DNA from: Tanytarsus gracilentus
Lineage: Eukaryota; Arthropoda; Insecta; Diptera; Chironomidae
Direction of reading: 5' to 3'
Assembly: GCA_038502055.1 (NCBI GenBank)
Contig: JAXRKN010000029.1
Span: 719,001-783,000 of the forward strand
DNA: 64,000 nucleotides
Under the pieces are notes generated by a model. That model saw only the letters and a list, made by a program, of their open reading frames with translations. It made no database searches and was not told the DNA's origin. The number at the start of each line of letters is the position of its first letter. The stretch's first letter is position 1. Below, one piece after another: positions 9,562-19,277 of this stretch. The translations under genes were made by a program, and so were the position numbers.

Positions 9562-12500
9562 TCAATCTTCAATTAATTCTTCTAAAGTTTCAACATTTGG
9601 AATAGATTCTTCACAATATAAATCTAATTTTATCACATGAGCAGCGGCTCTTGTGACTTTATAACATTTTCCTTTTTCGTAGAGAGCTTTCGCAAAAGCT
9701 TCAAAGTTTTTCCCATTAAATTTAGGTATCGCATTTTGTGGTCGCTTGCCGAGCATTAAAGTTAATTTTCTAACTTGATTATTCGAACCTTTCTCAATCT
9801 CAATTACTCTTGCAAGACGCCATTCGTTCATCTTTCGATGATCTAGTGTGAGTACAATTTCTCCGATATCAAAATTCTTTGTTGGCTTCAGCCACTTTTC
9901 TCTGGTAATCCATTGTGGTACACAATGATCAACAAAATGTTCCCAAAGTATTTTTTGGATTCTTAAATAAGTTGTCCATAGCTGATCATATTTTTCAGGG
10001 GGGTTGACTGGTGGACACATCGCATTATTTTCTCTGTTCATTATGAATGAATTTGGCGTTAAAAAGGAAGTCGTTCCTTGAATTTGAACTGGACATAAAG
10101 GTCGATTGTTCATCATTCCTACAATCGATATCACTAAGAAACGAAATGTAGGCTCATCTAAATTTCCACTCCATTCCACCATGAATTTCTTCATTTTATT
10201 CATTGCAGTCTTTAAATTTCCAATTAATCTTTCGACAGAGCCTTGCATGTGAGGACTGTTTGCCGGATTAAATTGAAATTCGAACGTGAATTTATGTGGC
10301 GTTAAACCATTTTTAATTCTTTGTTGATTGTGATCGTTTAGTAATTTTTTAAGCGAATTATCAGCTCCGATAAAATTAGTACCACGGTCGCTAATTATTT
10401 TTCTTGGATATCCGCGCAATTCGAAAGTGATAAGTAACGCTTTAATAAACGAATCAGACGATGCATCATGCATAATTTCAATGTGCATGGCTCTTGTTGT
10501 TAAACATATGACAACTAGTAAATAACGTTTCAACGTAGCTTCATTTCTAGTTTTTCGAGTTTTTATCATGAAAGCACCTGCCATGTCGATAATGACATTT
10601 GTGAAAGGGCTGTGATCGACACATAATTTTTCGACTGGTAAATCTCCGGTTATTGGCGCATGAGGTCTTCGATTAATCTTTCTGCATAAAAAGCAATTCT
10701 CTCGAATAGTATTTTTCACTGTTGAACGCATGCGAGGAATATAGTACGATTTCGTCAACTTTGCTATTATTGTGTTAATGTGGAAATGATTATTATCGAC
10801 ATGAGCTTGCATAATAATAAGTTTTGTTAATTGATGATCTTTTGGGAGCACAATCGTGTGTCTCTTGAAATTTTTAAAACGTTCTTCTTGTAATATTTTA
10901 GCAGGTATTCTTGAGGTGCTACATAAAAATCCCTCATCAATGCATAAAAATAATTTTCCTAGCGGATGTTTAAGAGGAAGTTGAGCACCACTCGCAATTG
11001 CTTTTAATTCTTCTGGATAGCATTCTGCTTGTACTTCTTTTATGATAAAATTTAAAGCTTCTTCTCGCTTGAATGAAGGATCATTTTTAAGATTTTCTAT
11101 TTCTCCACCCATTTTATCAAACATCAATGATTTAACCTTCCATTCTCTTCTTGTAATTTTATGAGAAACTTTTAAATCATCGTTTCTTTCGCGCCATTTT
11201 CGTAATCGATTTTCTTTTAGCATAATTACAAGATTTTTTCCGGTTCTTCTTACTATTTCAATAAGACGATTTAATGAACTGAATTTTTCCCAATCAATAA
11301 CATTCATCGTGTTAGTTGTCATCAACGTATTTTCAGATTTTCTCAAAAATTGGTCAGAGATCCAATCTTCCTCCGCCAATCGAAAGAGATTTGGAAAAAA
11401 CCACTCGTTATTCGCATGTAAATCTGGCAGTGCAGAAAATTTCGTGCCATAATCAGCAGCTTGAAATTCAGTGGGCACCCATTTGAAAGTGACATTTTGA
11501 TTAGCTTCACTGATTTTTTTAAAGCGATTTCGAACGTAAACTGTAGGTTTTTCGATTCCGTAAATTAGCCAGTTAAACACCGATGTGTTATCAACTGCTA
11601 AGTAAATTTCATCAAATTTGACTTTAGTGTGTAAATTTACAACGTCTTTCAGTAACATTATAGCCCTGGTCGCAGCATCTAGCTCGAGTTCGGGAATTGT
11701 TCTTTTTAAGTTCTTTGGGATAATAAAATCTTTTCCCATTACTAATGTGACATTAACTTGTTTTCTGTCCAGAGTAATTAATCGATAGTAAATAGCGACG
11801 CATTCAGCATGATCAGAGGCATCTGAAAATGCCCAAAGCTGTTTTATATGCGACTCGTTATCGTTTTTCATATAACAACGTGGAATTTTAATATTACAAC
11901 ATTGCGAAAGCCATGGCAGTGCTTGTTTCCAGAGTTTAAAGATTTCATGAGGAATCGGATCTTCCCAATCTAATTTTTCATTGCAGGCTAAATGATAAAT
12001 GTATTTAAATTTAGACGTAACAAATGCAAATAGCCCCAGTGGGTCATAAATCGATCTGGTTAAAACGAGAACGTCACGTTTTGAAGGATAAATATTTTCA
12101 TTAAGAAAATTTTCGAATTTCTCGTAGCGTATTCCAAGACCAAAAGTATCATCGTTAAAGTCATTAAGATAACCTAAAACTCTGTGCATATTTCCTTCGG
12201 GAAAAAGTTTTTCGTGTGCAAGTTCTTCGATTGAAAGCAACGATTTTAATTTGTCGAAAACTGCTGGATGCGAGCTTTTTAATTTCACAAGATTAAATCC
12301 TGAATCACTTAAACATATTTTCAAAGTAACTACAAACTCTTGACCCTCTAGGAGATTTTTTGATGTTGTAACAATGTCATCCATGTAAATATCTCGACTT
12401 AAAATTTTAGCGATTTGTGGATGTGTACTTTTAATATTTTTGGCAGTTAATTTAACCGCAAATTGAGCAATGAACGGAGCGCAATTAACACCGAAGACTA

Positions 12501-15500
12501 AACGAGTCATTCTGTAAATTTCAGGTTCTTTTTTATTTTTGTCAGTCCAAAGAAATCTCAAAGCATCTCTATGCTTAGGTTTAATAATAATTTGATGGAA
12601 CATTTCTTCCAAATCACCAACAATCAAAATATCTTCTGAACGCATATTAAGATAAATTTGCAAAATGTTATTATACAAATTTGGACCTGGTAGAAGAAAT
12701 GAATTTAATGATTTTCCTGCACTACATTCAGCGCGACCATCCCAAATAATGCGTGTGCGTTTATTTGGTGGGGAAATGCAAAAGATAGGGAGGTAGTATG
12801 TCATATCATAAGAACGCAATTCATGTTGCGGAACTTTCTCGCAATATCCTTTGTTAAGCATTTTTTTGATTTCATCGTTAACTTCTTCAATTTTATCATG
12901 CTTGGTTAACATAGCCATGAGTGTAAAGTGACGCTTTTTTGCGGCACAAAAAGATTCGAACGCGGGTAGGTTGGGATTTTCATCCTTGAATATCAAAGGA
13001 GATACGAATTTCCCATTTTCGTCTTTATACATTTCATTCTCGAGAATTGAAGTAGCATACTGTTCGTCAGCATTGACGCGATCATTTATGGGCGGTTCTT
13101 CAAAATATTCGTCACCCATCAAACGTTTTTCGAGCATTTCTAATTCTTTCAAGTCAACTGAGTCATTTTGATGCATATAATTTGGAGCGTGCATATTTAC
13201 TGCGTTATTTTTTTGTGTTCTATCCATCAAGCGCATGTATAAACTTGCAATAGAAAATCTTGTTCCTGATACATAATCGCCCATGGGAGTTTCATAACCT
13301 AAATAGCAGTCTTCGTTGCCATCAGGTGAACTGAATTGCTTATTTACTTTAAAGAGATTAACTTGATCTTGCCCAATTACTCCATGAATGTTTTTGTAAT
13401 CACCCAAATTTAAACTTCTAAGGTACATGTAACGCATTTTTATTTCGTCAACATCCAACGTTTGTGGAGCGAGCGAAAGATTTTTAAAAGTGTGAAAATG
13501 CATCGTTCTTTTATTCTCATTTTTATTAAAAGCTTCGGCTTTGACGCTAATAACTCTAGAGTTGGGGTCTGAGCGACTATAATAGTTCACATCCCCTGAC
13601 CAATTTAATCTGATTGGCAACGTTTGCCCTTGTTCCTCTAAACTATCAGCAACATAAGTTTCAATCATACTAATTGCCGAGCCAGTGTCGAGTAAAAAGC
13701 TCACTGGAATCTTTTGCTGTCCTATTTTAATTATAATTACTGGCAAAAGAGTTTCACTTGTTTTCCATTGAGTTGGTTCGCTCTTGTTCATATTAAAAAA
13801 TGAACCTAAAAATGTGCAATATCTGCGAGTTGTATTGCTTTGTTGAGTATTCATCACCGTTTGTGAATTATTTGTATTATTATTTTGATTATAATCATTA
13901 TGTGCTACCGAATTAACCCCTGATTCATGAGAATTTTGTGGTACCACATTATCGTTAGAATTATTCTGATTTAAAAAACTCTGTGCAGAATTTTGTCGCG
14001 AGTTATTTTGACCTGATCGTCCGTTTCCTCTTCCCCTACCTCGAGAGCTTGAATTGTTTCGATTAGTGTTGTGATTTTCATAATTTGGTTCACGAGTTTG
14101 ATTTTGAGAGTTCGATGGCTCTCTTAGCGCACATAAAATTTCATAATGTTTGTTATTTTTATGGCGATCTTGGCTACAAAATTTATTGGAGGGTTTTGAA
14201 CATTTGTGATCTTTTCCACTAAATGGTTCTTGTGCACACACTAAGCAAATTCGCTTATCTCTAAGCTTTTTTGAGAGTTCACGCCCTGAAAGCTTCCATG
14301 CTTGACGACAGTTAAAAATTGTATGCCTTTTATCATCGCATAACCCACAGCCTACAATAGACGCAGTGTTATTATTAAAGCTTCCGTGCCTTCCCTTTTG
14401 TTTGTTCGTATTATGCTCATTTTCATTACTTTTGGAAGTACTCGCGGTACTCTCAATTTCCAAAATTTCAGGATTGTTGTAAATCAATCCAAACATTTTC
14501 TTTTGAAGGAACTTATTAAGATTTTCGATGCAAAGTACTTGATTTTTATTGTGTACATAATTGACATAACTTTCACCCACTTCTCTAGGCAAAATTTCAA
14601 TAATTGCTCGGATCATATTTTCATCCTTACGAGAGGCTTCAGTGCCTTTTTTTGTTTGTAACACGCAAAAGTCTTCAACATCATTAATAAACTCTGCCAG
14701 TTTTAAACGTTCGTGAGAAGCAATACGCTTACGTTTTGTGAGTTTCTGTAACTCTGAGCGCAAAATGACCGTTGGTAAATTATATGTTTTATTAATGTAT
14801 TGAATACGTTCATCATACGTCTCAAGTTCAAATAAACGATTTTTTCCCCAAGTTTTTACAGTGGCGCATTTAATTGCATTTTTAATTCTTTCTACGTTTT
14901 GAGAAGCTGAGAAATATTGCTTCGTTTCTTCAAACGCATTATAAAAGCTCTCCCATTGACTGAATTCAAACAAGGGAGGTAAATTCTTATGAAGGATTTG
15001 ATTTAATTGCATTCTGTGCAATTCATCTCTTAATTTTTTACTCTCGTTAATTTGAGAGGAAGAAGCATTAGATGAGTTTCCTAGCCTAGGACGAGAATTT
15101 TCGCTTTCACTCTCTTCATCAGAGGACTCACTATCGGAATGATTTACGTGCGTTTTAATTGACGTACGTTTTTCTTCTTTTTTACAATCATCAACTTTTT
15201 GAGGGATTGACGGTTTAGTTTCTCTCTTACGCATTGGTCTTTTGTTATCAAGCATAGTATGACTTTCACTCATTTTTATTTTTTTCGCAATCGAAAGTCT
15301 ACACATTGGACAATGTTTTTCATTTCCCTCAGAATCATTGCAGCATTCTGGGTGATATAATGTGAGACAACCCTTGCATACCAAAGCTTTATCATTGTCA
15401 ACAATTTTATTGCAACTGATACAAATCAAACTACCGCATTTATCAGTGTTAATTTGATAACTCAAAACATCTATATCGTCATCAGTAGGCCACTCGTTTA

Positions 15501-15993
15501 TCTCGCAACTTTCATGCACAAATCCGCCATAATTAATCGGATTGGCTTTATCGACTTCGTGATTTGCAATAAAGAAAATTAATTCGCTTTTCAAACTCGC
15601 ATAAATTTTTTCATTTGCGGGACGCTTGACTGAACATTTTGTGCACCTGTAATTTCCTTTGTCGCTAAAACGCTCAATTTTAACGCATTCGATATGTGAC
15701 GTTTTATTACATTTTTCGCAAATTATATGTATATAGTCTTTCGTATCTAAAGCACATTCAACGCAAAAATTCACTTTCGGAATTGTGCCGCTAACATTAT
15801 TTGAAGAATCATCATCGAGACCTAATAAACTTTTTCGCTTCTCTTCATAAATTTTTTTCGCAAGTGCCTCTTTTTCTACGTCTGTAGTTTCGACTTTAAG
15901 TTCATCAATTAGAGGATTATCTGATTGTGGAGGAGTTTTTGGAATTTTAGATTTTCTTTTAAAAGGATCTTCATCATCATCATCATTCCCCAT
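9562..15993 (-). CDS. BEL/Pao gag-pol polyprotein, BEL1 (2143 aa)
   Basis: A single uninterrupted ORF of 2143 residues. In order: two PHD/RING-like Cys-His fingers (about 58-102 and 190-230), an acidic Ser-rich linker, the Pao-type gag domain (about 345-500), zinc-knuckle cysteines (about 555-620), an Asn/Gln-rich linker, aspartic protease (LLDTGSA, about 769), reverse transcriptase with YMDD (about 1203), RNase H (FSDAS, about 1391), an integrase zinc-binding region, and the integrase core (DRGTNF, about 1869) with a C-terminal domain. The length and absence of stops suggest recent activity. Start chosen at the first ATG (MGNDDDDEDP) after an in-frame stop-rich leader. It lies inside exon 4 of GTPase copy A, in the opposite orientation. 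Confidence 0.93.
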   Translation of the reverse strand: MGNDDDDEDPFKRKSKIPKTPPQSDNPLIDELKVETTDVEKEALAKKIYEEKRKSLLGLDDDSSNNVSGTIPKVNFCVECALDTKDYIHIICEKCNKTSHIECVKIERFSDKGNYRCTKCSVKRPANEKIYASLKSELIFFIANHEVDKANPINYGGFVHESCEINEWPTDDDIDVLSYQINTDKCGSLICISCNKIVDNDKALVCKGCLTLYHPECCNDSEGNEKHCPMCRLSIAKKIKMSESHTMLDNKRPMRKRETKPSIPQKVDDCKKEEKRTSIKTHVNHSDSESSDEESESENSRPRLGNSSNASSSQINESKKLRDELHRMQLNQILHKNLPPLFEFSQWESFYNAFEETKQYFSASQNVERIKNAIKCATVKTWGKNRLFELETYDERIQYINKTYNLPTVILRSELQKLTKRKRIASHERLKLAEFINDVEDFCVLQTKKGTEASRKDENMIRAIIEILPREVGESYVNYVHNKNQVLCIENLNKFLQKKMFGLIYNNPEILEIESTASTSKSNENEHNTNKQKGRHGSFNNNTASIVGCGLCDDKRHTIFNCRQAWKLSGRELSKKLRDKRICLVCAQEPFSGKDHKCSKPSNKFCSQDRHKNNKHYEILCALREPSNSQNQTREPNYENHNTNRNNSSSRGRGRGNGRSGQNNSRQNSAQSFLNQNNSNDNVVPQNSHESGVNSVAHNDYNQNNNTNNSQTVMNTQQSNTTRRYCTFLGSFFNMNKSEPTQWKTSETLLPVIIIKIGQQKIPVSFLLDTGSAISMIETYVADSLEEQGQTLPIRLNWSGDVNYYSRSDPNSRVISVKAEAFNKNENKRTMHFHTFKNLSLAPQTLDVDEIKMRYMYLRSLNLGDYKNIHGVIGQDQVNLFKVNKQFSSPDGNEDCYLGYETPMGDYVSGTRFSIASLYMRLMDRTQKNNAVNMHAPNYMHQNDSVDLKELEMLEKRLMGDEYFEEPPINDRVNADEQYATSILENEMYKDENGKFVSPLIFKDENPNLPAFESFCAAKKRHFTLMAMLTKHDKIEEVNDEIKKMLNKGYCEKVPQHELRSYDMTYYLPIFCISPPNKRTRIIWDGRAECSAGKSLNSFLLPGPNLYNNILQIYLNMRSEDILIVGDLEEMFHQIIIKPKHRDALRFLWTDKNKKEPEIYRMTRLVFGVNCAPFIAQFAVKLTAKNIKSTHPQIAKILSRDIYMDDIVTTSKNLLEGQEFVVTLKICLSDSGFNLVKLKSSHPAVFDKLKSLLSIEELAHEKLFPEGNMHRVLGYLNDFNDDTFGLGIRYEKFENFLNENIYPSKRDVLVLTRSIYDPLGLFAFVTSKFKYIYHLACNEKLDWEDPIPHEIFKLWKQALPWLSQCCNIKIPRCYMKNDNESHIKQLWAFSDASDHAECVAIYYRLITLDRKQVNVTLVMGKDFIIPKNLKRTIPELELDAATRAIMLLKDVVNLHTKVKFDEIYLAVDNTSVFNWLIYGIEKPTVYVRNRFKKISEANQNVTFKWVPTEFQAADYGTKFSALPDLHANNEWFFPNLFRLAEEDWISDQFLRKSENTLMTTNTMNVIDWEKFSSLNRLIEIVRRTGKNLVIMLKENRLRKWRERNDDLKVSHKITRREWKVKSLMFDKMGGEIENLKNDPSFKREEALNFIIKEVQAECYPEELKAIASGAQLPLKHPLGKLFLCIDEGFLCSTSRIPAKILQEERFKNFKRHTIVLPKDHQLTKLIIMQAHVDNNHFHINTIIAKLTKSYYIPRMRSTVKNTIRENCFLCRKINRRPHAPITGDLPVEKLCVDHSPFTNVIIDMAGAFMIKTRKTRNEATLKRYLLVVICLTTRAMHIEIMHDASSDSFIKALLITFELRGYPRKIISDRGTNFIGADNSLKKLLNDHNQQRIKNGLTPHKFTFEFQFNPANSPHMQGSVERLIGNLKTAMNKMKKFMVEWSGNLDEPTFRFLVISIVGMMNNRPLCPVQIQGTTSFLTPNSFIMNRENNAMCPPVNPPEKYDQLWTTYLRIQKILWEHFVDHCVPQWITREKWLKPTKNFDIGEIVLTLDHRKMNEWRLARVIEIEKGSNNQVRKLTLMLGKRPQNAIPKFNGKNFEAFAKALYEKGKCYKVTRAAAHVIKLDLYCEESIPNVETLEELIED

Positions 15994-16705
15994 TTTTGGA
16001 TGTATTTAAATTTTCATGCACGTGAGAAACGTCGCACAAAGATGTGATTTATTTATCTGAGAGAGTAAATGCAAATTCTCTTTTCAACACAGTGTATTCA
16101 CACGAGTGTATTTGTATTTTAAACTCACCACACGAGAATGATAAAAGAAGTGATTGATTCGCAATCACGTGTGACTCATGTGCGGTGGAAAAAGAAAAAA
16201 AGAAGAAGAATATTTTCCAATGAATTTTATGGTTTAACTTTTCTTTTTATATTTAATTAATTCTCAAGTGTAAATGGAAATTTTTTCTTTCACACAATTC
16301 TAGGAATTAATTTTACGAAATAAAGAGTGTATATTTGATACACGTGAGGTGGCTGATAAAAGAAGTTAATTCTCAATCACGCGACAGACATGTGTCGACT
16401 GAAATAAAAAATAAGATGAAGAATTTTTCTACAAATTTTTTCTTTATTATTTATTTTTTTCGAAGATTTTATTGACTAGCCGTATTTAACGCTAATTGAT
16501 CAAATATCTAACGAATTGCTTTTTAATAGTTTAACTAAAAAAAATTGAATATGGCAGGAATAATTTAACACAAGACAGAGAATATCTGAAATGCGTTTGC
16601 CATGTGAGTTTTTAATATTTTATCGTATTTACGATGCTCTTACTATTTTTCAATTAATAATTGCTTTATTTTCAAACTTTACGATCAACACTATATTTAG
16701 TTTTA

Positions 16706-17148
16706 GTGTAACCCACCAAAGATGTGGTAACACTTATACGCCCTGATTTCCGTCCGTCTGTCTGTCTGTCTGTCTGTCTGTTTGTATCGTGGAGATCTCG
16801 GTCCCTGGACCAGCTAGAGACTTCGGGTTTCGCCAGATTGTAGGTCTTAGGGTCTATATTAGTCCATTTTAGGAATTTTTCCATCTCTCTCACTTTAAAG
16901 TTAATTAAATTAACAAAAACTTTTAAATATGGGAAATGTTGCGTGCAATATAAGTTTAAGGGGTAATTTTTAAGTCGTGCAGAAAAATTGTAATTCTATG
17001 TCAGGTTCTGAACTCGACTCTACTGGTTGTTAGTTCTTCCGCTGGAAGTTAGTTTTAAAAGGAAGATAAAGGGGAAGTTAAAAGGGAAGCCATTTTTGGG
17101 GAAGCCAGAAGGGAAAGCCAATACTGATCTGTTACAAGTGGGTTACAC
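16706..17148. mobile_element. TIR element (GTGTAACCCAC ends), copy in intron 4 of copy A
   Basis: A 443-bp element bounded by GTGTAACCCAC and its exact reverse complement, with an internal (CTGT)n microsatellite at about 16754-16785 and a purine-rich GGGAAGCC stretch near the right end. It is shared at the same intron position by copies B and C, so insertion predates the duplication. No ORF worth calling. The class is not identified. Confidence 0.7.
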
Positions 17149-19277
17149 GGCAACACGGGTTTTGAAACATTTTTTATTTTGTTTGCGATCAAGTGATAGA
17201 AAATTATTCTTGTGTATAACAGAGAGCAAGAGTTAAAGTCTTTTTTTTTTCTTTTATACCAGAAAAACTTGACGAAATCCTCAAAAAGCTCGAACAGCTT
17301 GATGTCATTGAAGGTAAACTTGACAGATTGACTCAAAATATTTATCGAATGTACAGTTTGATAAAAAATGAACACGATCGAACCCATGCACTAATTAAGA
17401 TTGAAAGAATCGTGCCAATATTTGTGGACATGGAGACGGAAGAAAATAAATTATCTACAATTATTTTAAGCTATCCTGATAAAAGAGAACTTCTTGTTGA
17501 ACTCGATCGTTTTATTCGACATTACAGGAGCGAAAATTATCCACAGAAACTGTTGAAAAATCTCTTCATAAAATTCACCGGTTATGACTCAATTCTGGAA
17601 GAAAATATCGCAATCGGTCGCAAATACTCGAGCGGTGATTTATCGCCTCGAAATTTGAGAACTTCAACGCAAAAGGCAACGTATGATCTTTCCATGATTG
17701 TTTTAACTAAAATCATCCGAGGATTTAATGTCCTTAAGCTTGCAGTGGGACTAAAACTTGCGATATCAGAAATTGGAACTTATTCAGATTTAAATTTCAT
17801 TGAGAATTTGAGAATTCAAACCTTGGATGAGTTTCAAAGAGAATTTGGTTCAATTTTAAGGACTCTTAACGACAAAACTGATCTTGAGTCGTACATCAAT
17901 TTTGGAAACGTTCCATCTAATCCCATTCGGTTCAAGAACATCTTTCAGACATTCTTCGACACAGAGCCTGAACTCAGCGGAAGCAACTCATGTGAAAAAT
18001 CCTGCTCTCATTGGAGTGGGAGAAACCACAATCGCATTGGATGCGAAGGAACTGTTCACAATTGCGGAAAGACATACGAAACAAGATTGTTTTGGAGTAA
18101 TGATCCCGATCGAATATATCACTATTATAAATATAATGGGAATAGTTATGACATGAAGTTGGTAAGTTTTTTCTTTATATATTTAGTGAGATTTTTTGGA
18201 AACGATTTTTTAGAAAGAGTCGACCAGAATAAGCAGTTTGGGTTTAATTAGTGTCCACAGATGCACCGTCTGCAAGTGCGATTGCGATCAAAAATTTAAA
18301 TCAAGCACAGTGAGGAAAATATTTACTGGAAAAATTAGCGCACCAACAGGATAGTAAGATTTAATTTTGGTTGAACTTAAATAATTATTTTGAATTTTTA
18401 GTGTCGTTACTGGCGTGAGGTTTGCAGAAAAAGCTCGCATAATTTATCTCCAAATTCAAGTTGGAATGCTTTTACCGATGGGATTTATTAAACCTGAAAG
18501 CATCTACTGGATGGCTCCACCATCTTCTTTATATCCTTATTCAACCATCACTTATGGCAACGGCGATTCTTACACAATTCATATGGATCCTCAAACTCGA
18601 AGGTTTGGCGGCAAACAAGTTGTTACAGGTAAATTTTTTTCACAAACTTTAAATTTTACTTGAGAGAGATAATTTTATTTTAAGGATTGCAATTTAAGTA
18701 CGACAGCGGAATTTATTTGGAAGTTTTTGGAAAAAGCTTCAATTTTGAACAAGGAATTTTATTTGAAAATGAGAATGGACTGTCTCAGATTGCAAGTGGA
18801 CATTACACCTCTGGAAACAAAGTTGGTCTGGAAAGTTCTGGGACTAATTTTTACGTTAACAGAGATTCGAAGGTTACTTTTACAAAGTCTGAAGATTCAT
18901 CCGATGCCGGACAATCCTTCGTTCCCTACTTTGATTCTTCGGATGTCACTTTTGACCAACCAGCTCCTCTATCGATGATCGGTCTCGTTCATTATACGAA
19001 TGATGGTGGCTACGCTGGTTATGTGCGACCGGTTATAAAATCGTTAAATTATCGCGATTATATTTAATTTTTCTTTATTTGTTACTGAGCAATATTAAGT
19101 TTAAGCTTGAGAATTTGGAAATTAAAAAAAATATTAAGTTTAATTTAACTTTTGCAAAATTTTAAATTTTAAACTCTACCACGACTTAAGAGGTTTTAAA
19201 ACATTTTTTTCTAAATTAAAGCTTTTTTATTTTATGATAAATTTATATTTCAAATACAACTTTTTAACTCTTCTTTT

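Larger units (their letters stand above)
7359..16700 (-). mobile_element. BEL/Pao retrotransposon BEL1 with flanking insert DNA
   Basis: The 9.3-kb segment interrupting GTPase copy A. It holds, on the minus strand, one long gag-pol ORF (15993-9562) and a third ORF (9423-8074), both open. I could not find matching LTRs at its ends by eye: 7359-8073 (which includes a perfect inverted repeat) and 15994-16700 share no obvious direct repeat, so the ends may be truncated or rearranged. The region 16130-16400 contains two diverged copies of a motif (GATAAAAGAAGT, then TCAATCACG) that may be part of a leader or LTR. No target duplication is visible; 356 bp of target was lost. Confidence 0.8.
4968..19067 (+). 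pseudogene. Secreted atlastin/GBP-like GTPase, copy A, disrupted
   Basis: Exons 1-3 (4968-5004, 5502-5752, 5811-6857) and 5-8 (17263-18161, 18214-18353, 18402-18628, 18685-19067) match the intact copies B and C in length and frame. Exon 4 starts at 6911 but leaves homology after 7358. Sequence equivalent to about 356 bp of copy B (23787-24142), including the rest of the coiled-coil exon and its splice donor, is replaced by 9.3 kb containing a BEL/Pao element; homology resumes at about 16701 inside intron 4. A short run-off ORF (to 7429) adds unrelated GEYSG-rich residues. The 5' half could still yield a truncated signal peptide plus G domain product; the 3' half has no promoter of its own that I can see. 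The 3' AATAAA of B and C is changed to AATTAAA here. Confidence 0.9.

Noticed and set aside
12971..13171. Plus-strand ORF antisense to BEL1 gag-pol
   Set aside because: Shadow of the gag-pol frame with no independent support; the same applies to 14386-14661.
15994..16700. LTRs for BEL1
   Set aside because: I compared this region with 7359-8073 by eye and found no direct repeat beyond short AT-rich matches.
16672..16893. Minus ORF with TDRQTDRQTDGRKSG (also at 24105-24335 and 47622-47852)
   Set aside because: Translation of the CTGT microsatellite in the TIR element; antisense to the intron of the GTPase gene.
17884..18156. 90-residue plus ORF (repeated at 25326-25598 and 48842-49114)
   Set aside because: A shifted frame of exon 5 of the GTPase gene; duplicated only because the exon is.
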